Shown piece after piece: positions 44,271-51,766 of a stretch of 51,766 nucleotides of DNA. The first letter of the stretch is position 1; each line of letters begins with the position of its first letter. Made by a program: the position numbers and the translations under genes. The stretch comes from an uncultured Lachnospiraceae bacterium (lineage in GTDB: Bacteria; Bacillota; Clostridia; Lachnospirales; Lachnospiraceae). A model generated the notes under the pieces. It did no database searches, was not told the DNA's origin, and was given only the letters and a program-made list of their open reading frames with translations. Where the stretch lies: the NCBI GenBank assembly GCA_947172705.1, contig CAMWCA010000021.1, forward strand, positions 1 to 51,766, read 5' to 3'.

Positions 44271-44669
44271 CTAAATAATTACGGCTCCATCAATGTTTGT
44301 AAATACATTTTCCGCTGCATCGTTCTGATTCATTGCCGTCACTACCGTATTATTGGGAATATTTACGATAAATGCAAGCTGATCTACGATTACCAGCGAT
44401 TCCTTAATACCTTTCAATTGTGCCTTCTGAGCGCCTTCCTGCAAGCGTTCCATCTGACTGCTTGTAAGTTCAATGTTCCGATCGGCAAGCCTTCCTGCCG
44501 CATGCTTGGAAAATTTAACTTCTTCTGCTGCCACTCCCCGGCGGCTCTCCAGAATTTCCTGAAATGATCTGCCTTCCGCGGTTTTTATGGATGCTGCGCT
44601 TTTATTGGGGCTTAAATACTGATCCTGCAGCTGTTCAATTGAAAGGAATCCATTTTTTTGAATTTTCAT
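44271..44669 (-). CDS. TIGR02530-type flagellar operon protein
   Basis: The product is 132 residues from the ATG at 44669, which has GGAGG about 10 bp upstream; a more distant ATG at 44696 is less likely. The region FSKHAAGRLADRNIELTSSQMERLQEGAQKAQLKGIKESLVIVDQLAFIVNIPNNTVVTAMNQ matches the TIGR02530 flagellar biosynthesis family, which sits between flgD and flgE in Clostridia and Bacilli. The N-terminus is polar and probably unfolded. The biochemical function is not established. Confidence 0.88.
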   Translation of the reverse strand: MKIQKNGFLSIEQLQDQYLSPNKSAASIKTAEGRSFQEILESRRGVAAEEVKFSKHAAGRLADRNIELTSSQMERLQEGAQKAQLKGIKESLVIVDQLAFIVNIPNNTVVTAMNQNDAAENVFTNIDGAVII

Positions 44670-44716
44670 ATTCCTCTCCTCCCTGAGCGTAAACATGCAT
44701 CCTGCTCTTTCTGCGG

Positions 44717-45448
44717 TCAGACTGTTTCTGTAGGCTCGCTATCGCCTTCTCCGCCTTCGGTCTCCCCGCCGTCTTCTCCGGGCTTCGTGTCTTCCTCACC
44801 CTTATTATCAGATCCGTTCAGTTCTACCAGTTCCGCCATACGTGCCACATATTTCTGAAGCCTCTCAATATATTCATCGGTGATGAAGGACTGCTGATAA
44901 GAAGTCATCTTGTTGAATCCATTCTGCAGTGTTTCAACGGCTTCTCTGTCATCAATAGTCAACCGCTCCACGCTAGGAAGCTTATTCATTGCCGTTACAA
45001 AAGATACTGCAAGATCAAGCGCCGTCTGATAAGTCTCATCGATCACTGCGCTTACATCGTCTGCGGAATAAAGATTACCGTCTATGGATACATATGCCTT
45101 GCCGTTTTCGTAGGTGACATATTCCACTACACCCTGCAAAGTTTTCACATCTCCCGCCTTATCGGTGGTTTCAACCGCTACCAGCTTTCCAACCATTGAG
45201 GAGGCTCTGGTAAGCTCCATGGTCGCTGCCATGTTCTGCATCTGCTCAACCTGTGAGAACGTAGCGTACTGGGAAATAAACTCTGTATTGGAGGTGGGCT
45301 CCAGGGGGTCCTGATACTTCATCTGTGCCACCAGAAGCTGCAAAAACGCATCCTTATCCATACCTGTTTTGGAGGCTGCTTTCTTCACTGAACTTTCTGA
45401 CTGAGTTTCTTCAAGCTTTCCATCCTTTACTACTGCTGATACTGACAT
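44717..45448 (-). CDS. flgD: flagellar hook capping protein FlgD
   Basis: The product is 243 residues. The conserved FlgD core is DKDAFLQLLVAQMKYQDPLEPTSNTEFISQYATFSQVEQMQNM, followed by a domain with VGKLVAVE and a less conserved acidic C-terminus ending in Gly/Glu/Asp-rich repeats (~215-243). The ATG at 45448 has AAAGGAG 6 bp upstream; an ATG seven codons earlier overlaps that SD. FlgD acts as the scaffold for hook polymerisation and then leaves. Confidence 0.93.
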   Translation of the reverse strand: MSVSAVVKDGKLEETQSESSVKKAASKTGMDKDAFLQLLVAQMKYQDPLEPTSNTEFISQYATFSQVEQMQNMAATMELTRASSMVGKLVAVETTDKAGDVKTLQGVVEYVTYENGKAYVSIDGNLYSADDVSAVIDETYQTALDLAVSFVTAMNKLPSVERLTIDDREAVETLQNGFNKMTSYQQSFITDEYIERLQKYVARMAELVELNGSDNKGEEDTKPGEDGGETEGGEGDSEPTETV

Positions 45449-45487
45449 ATTTGCTCCTTTCCGTGCCATAAAAAAGCACTGATCTGT

Positions 45488-46951
45488 TTATACAGTATAA
45501 TCTACTGTATTTCCGTTTGCCCTCATCATCTTAGCTGTCAGAAGTTCCTCTTCTTCAACTTCCTCTTCGGGCACTCCCTCCAGTTCATTCAAGTTGATCT
45601 TTCTGGGAGTTTTTCTGCTTCCACTATGGGATGCAGCATTTTCTTCTCTTCCCTGTCCCTGCCAAAGATTACTTTCAAATCCATGGCTTTCTACAGTAAC
45701 CTGCACCGCTTCCACTTTAACGCCCTGTTCCTTCAGGGTTTCCTGAAGCGATACGATCTGGCTTTCAATGGCTGCTTTTACAGCTTCGTTCTGTACCTGG
45801 AACTGCGCCGTCACTTCGCCGCCTTTGGATGAAAGCTGGATATGTACTGTTCCAAGACTTTCAGGGTGAAGCTGCATTTCCAACTGATCCATTCCCGGCT
45901 TTAACTGAATCCTCATGTAATCCATGATCTGATCCATGATCTCACGGGTCTGCTGGCTGAAAACTGCCGTAGTCTGTTCAAAAGATACCTGAGGCATTTC
46001 CGCCTTATTCTGTATGCCTGCATCGGGCTGCATTTCTCCCATATGCAGTGTATCCTCTGAATTCTGTCTTCCGCTTTCGCTGCCCTTCTGCTCCTGCCCC
46101 TGGGCATGATCCTTTGTTACTTCTCTTTCTGTTCCTGACGATACCACTTCCGCCGTACCTGTGACATTTCCTTTGGCGTCTGCCGAGAGCTTTACGGTTT
46201 CGTCTCCCCGTTTCACTTCTACCGTGATCTCCGGAGCTTTCTCCTCATGCTTTCCTTCTGCCGCCTCTGGAATATCAGCCGATACCTCCATTTCATGATC
46301 CGGAATTTCTTCTACGCCTTCCGTTTCCATGAAACTATTTTCCAGTTCCCTGGCAAATGCCTGCAGTTCCTCCGGGGTAAGTTCCAGATCCTGGCACAGC
46401 TCCGTCTTGATATCCGTTACTGTACTGAGCACATTCTGCAATTTTGCAAAAAGATTCTCATCCGTAAGCAACACTGTCATATCCTGTCCGCCCTCTAACT
46501 GCAAAATCAGTTCTCTTAAACTGGACGGATCAAAGAGCGCGTATACAGATAAACCAAGTATCTCCATAGCGGCTTCTACATCCGCTTCCGATACCTGAAA
46601 CTCTTCTGCAATCTCCTTGACGATCTCATTTCCAGCTTCTTCAAGCGCCTTGTTCTGCTCCTGGGTCATCTCCCCTGTCACATTTTCAGACTCCTGAATG
46701 TCTGCCGGCTGCCCATCTGTTTCCTGGATCTTTACGGTTTCTCTGCTGTCCCGCAAATTCTCCGGTCTTACCGGTGCCCCTGGCTCTTTGCCTGCCGCTG
46801 CCTGACTTTTGCTGTCTGAACTGCCGCTCTGGGTTTTGCTCATCACATCCCCAAAGCTTCCCGCTTTCGTTGTACCGCCTGTTTTTGCGGGCATTTTCCC
46901 TCCTACATAATTCATCAGGGAACCCACATCCTTTACAGGTGCACTTGTCAT
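45488..46951 (-). CDS. fliK: flagellar hook-length control protein FliK
   Basis: This 487-residue secreted ruler has a low-complexity, Gln/Ser/Glu/Lys-rich N-terminal part, a central acidic helical region (~95-215), and a conserved C-terminal Flg_hook domain (~335-430; LKPGMDQLEMQLHPESLGTVHIQLSSKGGEVTAQFQVQ, then QEQGVKVEAVQVTVE). The last ~40 residues are acidic and Glu-rich. It signals FlhB to switch export specificity. AGGAGGG precedes the ATG by 8 bp. Confidence 0.93.
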   Translation of the reverse strand: MTSAPVKDVGSLMNYVGGKMPAKTGGTTKAGSFGDVMSKTQSGSSDSKSQAAAGKEPGAPVRPENLRDSRETVKIQETDGQPADIQESENVTGEMTQEQNKALEEAGNEIVKEIAEEFQVSEADVEAAMEILGLSVYALFDPSSLRELILQLEGGQDMTVLLTDENLFAKLQNVLSTVTDIKTELCQDLELTPEELQAFARELENSFMETEGVEEIPDHEMEVSADIPEAAEGKHEEKAPEITVEVKRGDETVKLSADAKGNVTGTAEVVSSGTEREVTKDHAQGQEQKGSESGRQNSEDTLHMGEMQPDAGIQNKAEMPQVSFEQTTAVFSQQTREIMDQIMDYMRIQLKPGMDQLEMQLHPESLGTVHIQLSSKGGEVTAQFQVQNEAVKAAIESQIVSLQETLKEQGVKVEAVQVTVESHGFESNLWQGQGREENAASHSGSRKTPRKINLNELEGVPEEEVEEEELLTAKMMRANGNTVDYTV

Positions 46952-47032
46952 TCACATCCCTCCTGTCTTTATAAGTCCTTTCAGACTTTTTTTCAAGGTA
47001 CAATTTTTATATCGGTTTAAGGGGCAGATTTC

Positions 47033-47926
47033 TTAAGATTCCGGGTCCATTATTTTGGTGAGTCTTGCTGCGGTTTCCGCATCCATAACCCCCAGGATCT
47101 TTCCTCTTTGATCTGCTTCCATTGCACCCAATATCCGTGCTGCAAGCTCTAAATTATCCGGCATTGCCTCAAAGATCGCTGCCGCTTCCTTGGGCTTCAT
47201 CTCCGAATAAGCTTTTGCATAGCTTGTGATCTCATCGCTTTCCTCCAGTTCGGTAACCACCTGCTTATACAGGTATTCCGCCGTTGCCGGGTCGATCGCT
47301 TCGTAATATTTTTTATACTCTTCTATATCCGGCGCTTTATCAGCGTAGACCACTTCCTCATAAAACTGAGTCTTCAGGCGTTGAAACTCCACCTGACTGT
47401 CTTCAAAAGTTTTCAGGCGCTCCACTTCGGCGCGAAGCTGTTCCGCTTCATCTGTGCTGTCCGTCTGAGCCGACTGGGCACGTTCCAGCTCCAGTTCCAG
47501 TTCTTTTATATAATCAACGGCTTCCCTCAGATCACTGTAGCCTCCATAGGCTTCGCTCTCTCCATCCTCCACCACCACTTCTTTGCTGCCAGGGAGAATC
47601 AGATTCAATACCGGCACATCCTTTAAGATCGGTGTCAGCACATTGCTTCCAAATCCACCGAAATCCAGTTTCACAATCAGGCATAAGATGGCAATCCAAA
47701 TCAACACGATCACAAAGGTAACCAGAAAAACCGATCCGCTGTTTGTCTCTTCCTCATCCAGCAGCTCCGCTTCCTGGCTGGCAATCTCCTTTGCTCTTGC
47801 TTTTGCCGCTTTGCGCTGTTCCTTCTGCTCTTTTTTCAGTTTTTTCTTTTCTTCCTTCAGGCGCTGCTTTTCCAGCTTCGCATCCTTCAGAATCAATTCG
47901 TCATCTATCGGCATATTCGTTTCCAC
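47033..47926 (-). CDS. MotE/YlxF-like flagellar protein
   Basis: This is a 297-residue protein. The N-terminus is extremely charged (~12-48, Lys/Glu/Arg/Ala), followed by one transmembrane segment (~66-86), an extracytoplasmic coiled-coil (~130-190), and a C-terminal MgtE-N-like helical domain (~200-297; MKPKEAAAIFEAMPDNLELAARILGAMEADQRGKILGVMDAETAARLTKIM). This is the MotE/YlxF arrangement between fliJ and fliK. MotE was described in alpha-proteobacteria as a stator-folding chaperone. The start (GTG at 47926) is uncertain; an ATG at 47914 is also possible. Confidence 0.82.
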   Translation of the reverse strand: METNMPIDDELILKDAKLEKQRLKEEKKKLKKEQKEQRKAAKARAKEIASQEAELLDEEETNSGSVFLVTFVIVLIWIAILCLIVKLDFGGFGSNVLTPILKDVPVLNLILPGSKEVVVEDGESEAYGGYSDLREAVDYIKELELELERAQSAQTDSTDEAEQLRAEVERLKTFEDSQVEFQRLKTQFYEEVVYADKAPDIEEYKKYYEAIDPATAEYLYKQVVTELEESDEITSYAKAYSEMKPKEAAAIFEAMPDNLELAARILGAMEADQRGKILGVMDAETAARLTKIMDPES

Positions 47927-47932
47927 ACTTTC

Positions 47933-48373
47933 TTATTTACGTCCATGAGTATAGCTGGTAAGCTCATCTATTTCTTTTGCTTCTTTTGCGTTTTCCTCCC
48001 TCATGAATTGATCGAATGCTTTTTCCCGTAACCTTTCCTGGGTTTTGCTCTCCTGTCTTGCAATTTGAAGCTTATACCTTGCCTCTTCGAGCAGTTCTTC
48101 GGCGCGCCGCACCTGCTGCTTCTGGAAGGCTATAAACTCCTCCATCCTTGCAATTGCCTCCCGGTTCTCCATGATCTCCCGAACCTTAAGGGCATCCTTT
48201 CTGAGTTCCCTTCCCTTCTCCTCATAAACGGCTTTCCTGTCATATAAAATCTGAAGCTTTTCTTCCTCTTCGTCCAGGCGCATTCTTGCCGCGGCAAATT
48301 CCATTTTTGCCTGCTCTTCCATTTTCTCTTTGATATCCAGAATACTCTGCATCCTGTATATGAATTTTGCCAT
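47933..48373 (-). CDS. fliJ: flagellar export protein FliJ
   Basis: This 146-residue, all-helical, highly charged coiled-coil protein contains the FliJ pattern (FIYRMQSILDIKEKMEEQAKMEFAAARMRLDEEEEKL). It is the central stalk of the FliI ATPase. The ATG follows the fliI stop by 3 bp with GGAG close by. Confidence 0.9.
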   Translation of the reverse strand: MAKFIYRMQSILDIKEKMEEQAKMEFAAARMRLDEEEEKLQILYDRKAVYEEKGRELRKDALKVREIMENREAIARMEEFIAFQKQQVRRAEELLEEARYKLQIARQESKTQERLREKAFDQFMREENAKEAKEIDELTSYTHGRK

Positions 48374-48376
48374 TTA

Positions 48377-49708
48377 TCACTCCATACTGTCAGCAAAAAT
48401 TTCTTTCATCAGCGAAACCGATTCTTCAAAGGTGAACTTATCGCTTACATCCTGCATCAGGAATTCGTTTACCGCCTTTATTTTTTGAATGGCATAATCG
48501 ATTCCCGGATTGCTCCCCGCCTTATAGGCTCCGATGTTGATCAAATCTTCCGCCTCGTTGTAAGTAGCAAGCACATTTTTCAACCGCCCTGCATAATTCT
48601 TATGCTCCCGGTCTGCAATCTGACTCATACATCTGGAAATACTCTGGAGCACATCGATCGCCGGATAATGGTTTTTGTGGGCAAGCTTCCGGTTCAGCAT
48701 AATATGACCATCCAGAATACTTCTTGCGGTATCCGTAATGGGTTCGTTAAAGTCATCCCCATCCACCAGAACCGTATATAAACCGGTAATGGAACCTTTT
48801 GAAGATCTGCCTGCCCGCTCCAGCAGCTTCGGCATCTCAGAATAAACGCTGGGGGGATATCCCCTGGACACCGGCGGTTCTCCGCTGGCAAGCCCAATCT
48901 CTCTCTGAGCCATGGAAAAACGAGTCAGGGAATCCATCATCAAAAGAACATCTTTTCCCCTGTCACGAAAATATTCCGCTATGGCTGTCGCCGTCTGTGC
49001 CGCCTTCTTGCGCTCCAGCGCAGGCTTATCAGAGGTTGCAATCACCACTACGGAACGTTTCATTCCCTCAGGTCCCAAGTCCCTTTCTATAAATTCCCGA
49101 ACCTCTCTGCCACGCTCTCCAATCAGTGCAATGACATTGATATCCGCTTTTGTATTTCTTGCAAACATACCCATAAGAGTGGATTTCCCCACTCCTGAAC
49201 CGGCAAAGATACCGATCCTCTGTCCCTTTCCTACGGTAATAAGACCATCCACCGCTTTCACACCCAAAGGCAGCACCTGGTCAATGATCTCCCGGCTCAT
49301 AGGATCTGGCGGCATTGCCTCCACAGAATATTCCTCCCCTGTGGAAATGATACCATTATCCGGTCTTCCCAGACCGTCCAGCGTATGTCCCAGCAGGCTT
49401 TCATCCACACGCACCTTCAAGGGCGCCCCTGTATTCTCCACACTGCTTCCGGGACCGATTCCTTCCACCTTCTGGTAGGGCATTAAGAGCGTCTTTCCCT
49501 CCTTAAAGCCCACCACCTCGGCAAGCGCCGGCTCCGCGCCTTCTTCCATTGCCACAGGATAAATCATACAGATATCCCCCAGCTTTGCAGCTGGTCCCGC
49601 AGATTCAATGGTCAGCCCTACCACATTGACCACCTTGCCTCTGACTTTAAACAATGGTTCTCCGGCAACTTTTATATATTTTGCGAAATTAATTTCTGGT
49701 GTCGTCAA
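48377..49708 (-). CDS. fliI: flagellum-specific ATPase FliI
   Basis: This 443-residue F1-beta-like ATPase powers export. Walker A is GSGVGKST (170-177); the Walker B region is KDVLLMMDSLTRFSMAQREIGLASGEPP (~255). ALIGERGREVREFIE and the C-terminal domain (LVDGDDFNEPITDTARSILDGHIML) fit. The start is a TTG at 49708 with a GGCGGAATG leader; the nearest ATG is out of frame. Confidence 0.97.
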   Translation of the reverse strand: MTTPEINFAKYIKVAGEPLFKVRGKVVNVVGLTIESAGPAAKLGDICMIYPVAMEEGAEPALAEVVGFKEGKTLLMPYQKVEGIGPGSSVENTGAPLKVRVDESLLGHTLDGLGRPDNGIISTGEEYSVEAMPPDPMSREIIDQVLPLGVKAVDGLITVGKGQRIGIFAGSGVGKSTLMGMFARNTKADINVIALIGERGREVREFIERDLGPEGMKRSVVVIATSDKPALERKKAAQTATAIAEYFRDRGKDVLLMMDSLTRFSMAQREIGLASGEPPVSRGYPPSVYSEMPKLLERAGRSSKGSITGLYTVLVDGDDFNEPITDTARSILDGHIMLNRKLAHKNHYPAIDVLQSISRCMSQIADREHKNYAGRLKNVLATYNEAEDLINIGAYKAGSNPGIDYAIQKIKAVNEFLMQDVSDKFTFEESVSLMKEIFADSME

Positions 49709-49740
49709 TTTTCATTCCGCCTTATCTTTACATTGATCTA

Positions 49741-50589
49741 TCATCGATTCCATCGATAGGACAGGAGCTTTAACTTTCTTTTCAGTTCTTCAAGCTCAGT
49801 CCCCAGAGAACAATCATAAATACCATCCTCTGTTTCTATCATACACTGGGAATCCGAAAGGGTCATATCGGATATGATCTCCAGCCGGTCAGCAAGAGTT
49901 CCTGTCTCTTCCAGAATCCGTTCCCTGTCCTCATACACCTGAGGATAGTCCTGCCTGGACACATGCACGATATAATGATGGGCACTGTCCATTTTCTGCA
50001 TGGCGTCAATCAGCAAGGTAGACACCAACTGGCTGTATGTACTTAAATCCACTTTGAAAATATGCTCATAAATTTCCGTCAGATTTTTAATAAATTCCGG
50101 TTCAAGCTCTTCGATCCTCTGATGATAATCTGCCTCAAGCGCTTGCTTTTTGGAGATATATTCCTCCTTTAAGCCCTCAACCTGGTTCATGCCTTCCGCA
50201 TAGCCGTCCTGATAGCCCTGGCTTTTTGCCTCCTCCAGGGCATTGATGCGCATTTCCTCTATCTGCGCCGATGCATCCTGAAGCATCCGGTCTGCCTCCG
50301 CCTTTACACTGGCGAGTTCGGCTCTCGCTTCCTCCAGTTCTCGGTCAAGCTGAAGCTTCTTTTCCATGGAAGCTGCAACAGACTGCCCGCCTTCCGGCGC
50401 AAGCAGTGCATCCACTGTTTCTGCATCCAATCCTGCCGAAAACCCATCATCTTCCTGCAAAGGCTTGTTTTCGTGGACGGTTCTCTCCGCTGCCTGTTTC
50501 ATGCGGGATTCCATCAATTTGTTGGCATCTATCACCCGGGTGCTTTCGTCCACTACAAACCACCCGGCCTTATATAAATTACTAGACAA
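49741..50589 (-). CDS. fliH: flagellar assembly protein FliH
   Basis: This 282-residue protein regulates FliI. The N-terminal segment (SSNLYKAGWFVVDESTRVIDANKLMESRM) is typical of clostridial FliH. A long coiled-coil (~90-180) is followed by the alpha/beta C-terminal domain. I chose the TTG at 50589: GGAGGTG lies 9 bp upstream and the N-terminus then begins with the conserved part. The ATG at 50622, 33 bp earlier inside fliG, is an alternative with its own weaker GGAG. The gene overlaps fliG by 8 bp. Confidence 0.88.
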   Translation of the reverse strand: MSSNLYKAGWFVVDESTRVIDANKLMESRMKQAAERTVHENKPLQEDDGFSAGLDAETVDALLAPEGGQSVAASMEKKLQLDRELEEARAELASVKAEADRMLQDASAQIEEMRINALEEAKSQGYQDGYAEGMNQVEGLKEEYISKKQALEADYHQRIEELEPEFIKNLTEIYEHIFKVDLSTYSQLVSTLLIDAMQKMDSAHHYIVHVSRQDYPQVYEDRERILEETGTLADRLEIISDMTLSDSQCMIETEDGIYDCSLGTELEELKRKLKLLSYRWNR

Positions 50590-51598
50590 CGATCTCGTCA
50601 CCTCCACCTCTGGAAATGACAATTTCTCCGGAATCCTCCAGCTTTCTGATGATATTTACGATCTTCTGCTGTGCCTCTTCCACATCCTTCATACGGACAG
50701 GACCCATGAATTCCATATCTTCCTTGATCATAACAGCAAGACGCTTGGACAGGTTGTTGAAGATCGCATTCTGTACCTGTTCATTGGCGCTCTTAAGCGC
50801 AAGACCAAGATCATTGTTGTCCACATCACGCAGCACTCTCTGAATGGCGCGATCGTCCAGCAGAAGAATATCTTCGAATACAAACATTTTCTTCCTGATC
50901 TCGTCCGCAAGCTCCGGTTCCTCGATCTCCAGCGTTTCCATAATATGTTTTTCTGTACCTCGATCCACCGTATTTAAGATATCTACAACTGCATCCACAC
51001 CGCCAATAATGGTGTAATCCTGATTTACAAGGGATGCAAGCTTTGATTCCAGCACCTTTTCCACTTCCTTTACCACATCGGGACTTGTTCTGTCCATAAC
51101 GGCAATACGCTTTGTTACATCCGCCTGGCGATCCGGTGGAAGCGCCGAAATAATAAGCGCCGACTGAGATGGCGATAAATAGGACAAAATAAGCGCTATG
51201 GTCTGAGGATGTTCATCCTGTATAAAGTTAAGCAGCTGTGCCGCATCTGTCTTGCGTACAAATTCGAAGGGCTTTACCTGCAAGGATGCAGTCAGTTTTC
51301 CAATCACATCCAACGCCTTCTCGTTGCCGAGCGCCTTTTCCAAAAGCTCCTTGGCATAACCTATACCACCTTCGGCAATATATTGCTGTGCCAGGCAGAC
51401 CTGGTAAAACTCGTCTATGACCTCTTCCTTCAGCTGCGGTGTGACGCTCCTTGTATTTGCAATCTCAAGGGTAAGCTCTTCTATTTCCTCTTCTTTTAAA
51501 TGTTTGAAAATTGTTGCTGATTTTTCAGGTCCCAGTGCAATCAATAAGATCGCCGCCTTTTGAACCCCCGATATTTTCTCATCGGTAGTTTTAGACAT
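50582..51598 (-). CDS. fliG: flagellar motor switch protein FliG
   Basis: This 338-residue C-ring protein is made of armadillo-like helical domains. The N-terminal part GVQKAAILLIALGPEKSATIFKHLKEEEIEELTLEIA binds FliF. The middle EHPQTIALILSYL (EHPQ motif) and the C-terminal torque helix region (LLDDRAIQRVLRDVDNNDLGLALKSA) contact MotA. GGGAGG precedes the ATG. It lies 34 bp after fliF. Confidence 0.97.
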   Translation of the reverse strand: MSKTTDEKISGVQKAAILLIALGPEKSATIFKHLKEEEIEELTLEIANTRSVTPQLKEEVIDEFYQVCLAQQYIAEGGIGYAKELLEKALGNEKALDVIGKLTASLQVKPFEFVRKTDAAQLLNFIQDEHPQTIALILSYLSPSQSALIISALPPDRQADVTKRIAVMDRTSPDVVKEVEKVLESKLASLVNQDYTIIGGVDAVVDILNTVDRGTEKHIMETLEIEEPELADEIRKKMFVFEDILLLDDRAIQRVLRDVDNNDLGLALKSANEQVQNAIFNNLSKRLAVMIKEDMEFMGPVRMKDVEEAQQKIVNIIRKLEDSGEIVISRGGGDEIVV

Positions 51599-51632
51599 AA
51601 CTGCCTACCTCCCTTGGAATCTTATTATCAAA

Positions 51633-51766
51633 TCAACCCCATCCTTCGTTTAACCAGTTGCGCAAAAGACTTGCCACTGCCTCCGGATTTTCATCTACAA
51701 ATTTTTCTATTACTCTACGGGTCTCAGACATTACTTCTGTTCCAATATCTTCCAATTCCACCTCCG
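51633..51766 (-). CDS. fliF: flagellar MS-ring protein FliF, C-terminus only
   Basis: Only the last 43 codons lie in the window; the frame is open to the right edge. The tail (IEKFVDENPEAVASLLRNWL, then NEGWG and stop) is the FliG-binding end typical of FliF. The rest of the operon (probably flgB-flgC-fliE upstream) is outside the window. Confidence 0.85.
   Translation of the reverse strand, partial: EVELEDIGTEVMSETRRVIEKFVDENPEAVASLLRNWLNEGWG

Noticed and set aside
20000..51766. Internal sigma-28 promoters (TAAA-N15-GCCGATAA) within the flagellar operon
   Set aside because: Only partial GCCGAT-like matches inside coding sequence were seen, without a properly spaced TAAA box.
1..51766. tRNA, rRNA, insertion sequence, prophage or CRISPR features
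   Set aside because: Intergenic gaps are short and none shows cloverleaf arms, transposase fragments, attachment repeats or repeat-spacer arrays by eye.

Overview
The window looks like a chromosomal segment of a motile, low-to-moderate GC Firmicute, most likely a Lachnospiraceae-type Clostridium. The reasons are a Gram-positive PolC, a FliY-type (CheC-FliN fusion) switch protein, CheC and CheD, the non-mevalonate isoprenoid genes dxr and ispG, and a TIGR02530-type flagellar operon protein. This assignment is inference from gene content; no database search was possible. Every gene except the first lies on the minus strand, so the biological reading order is right to left.

Right three fifths (51766 down to about 20000): one long fla/che operon, entered inside fliF. 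The order is fliF-fliG-fliH-fliI-fliJ-motE-like-fliK-flgD-TIGR02530-flgE-flbD-motA-motB-fliL-fliM-fliY(N)-cheY-fliO-fliP-fliQ-fliR-flhB-flhA-flhF-flhG-pilZ-cheB-cheA-cheW-cheC-cheD-small membrane protein-sigD/fliA. It continues into a FapA/DUF342 protein, a small basic protein, a SwrB/DUF6115-like membrane protein and an MltG-N-like secreted or anchored protein. Gaps are mostly under 60 bp and several genes overlap by 4 to 8 bp. Together these genes encode the switch/C-ring, export apparatus and ATPase, hook and hook-length control, stator, chemosensory phosphorelay and adaptation, placement GTPase/ATPase and the flagellar sigma factor.

Middle (20000 to 3000): a housekeeping block with its own strong promoter just after the flagellar operon: rpsB-tsf, then a polysaccharide deacetylase and a bactofilin, then pyrH-frr-uppS-cdsA-dxr-rseP, then a PP2C phosphatase and a membrane Ser/Thr kinase, then ispG-polC. 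The backbone (fla/che - rpsB tsf pyrH frr uppS cdsA dxr rseP - polC) matches the order known from Bacillus subtilis. The two inserted pairs (deacetylase/bactofilin, PP2C/kinase) are the local novelties, and each has a terminator and a candidate promoter in front of it.

Left end (3000 to 1): polC ends at a UUCG-loop terminator. Beyond it is a BlaI/M56 (BlaR1-like) regulatory pair with a perfect-consensus promoter and a BlaI-type operator. On the opposite strand is an orphan gene for a putative ribbon-helix-helix protein with an unrecognised C-terminal domain, preceded by a palindrome beside its promoter and followed by a strong terminator.

I see no CRISPR array, insertion sequence, prophage, tRNA or rRNA. 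No clearly undescribed multi-gene system stands out. The most useful leads are the kinase/phosphatase insertion, the receiver-less CheB, the Met-rich FliY linker, the intra-operon hairpin after flgE, the unrecognised genes after sigD, and the orphan RHH gene.
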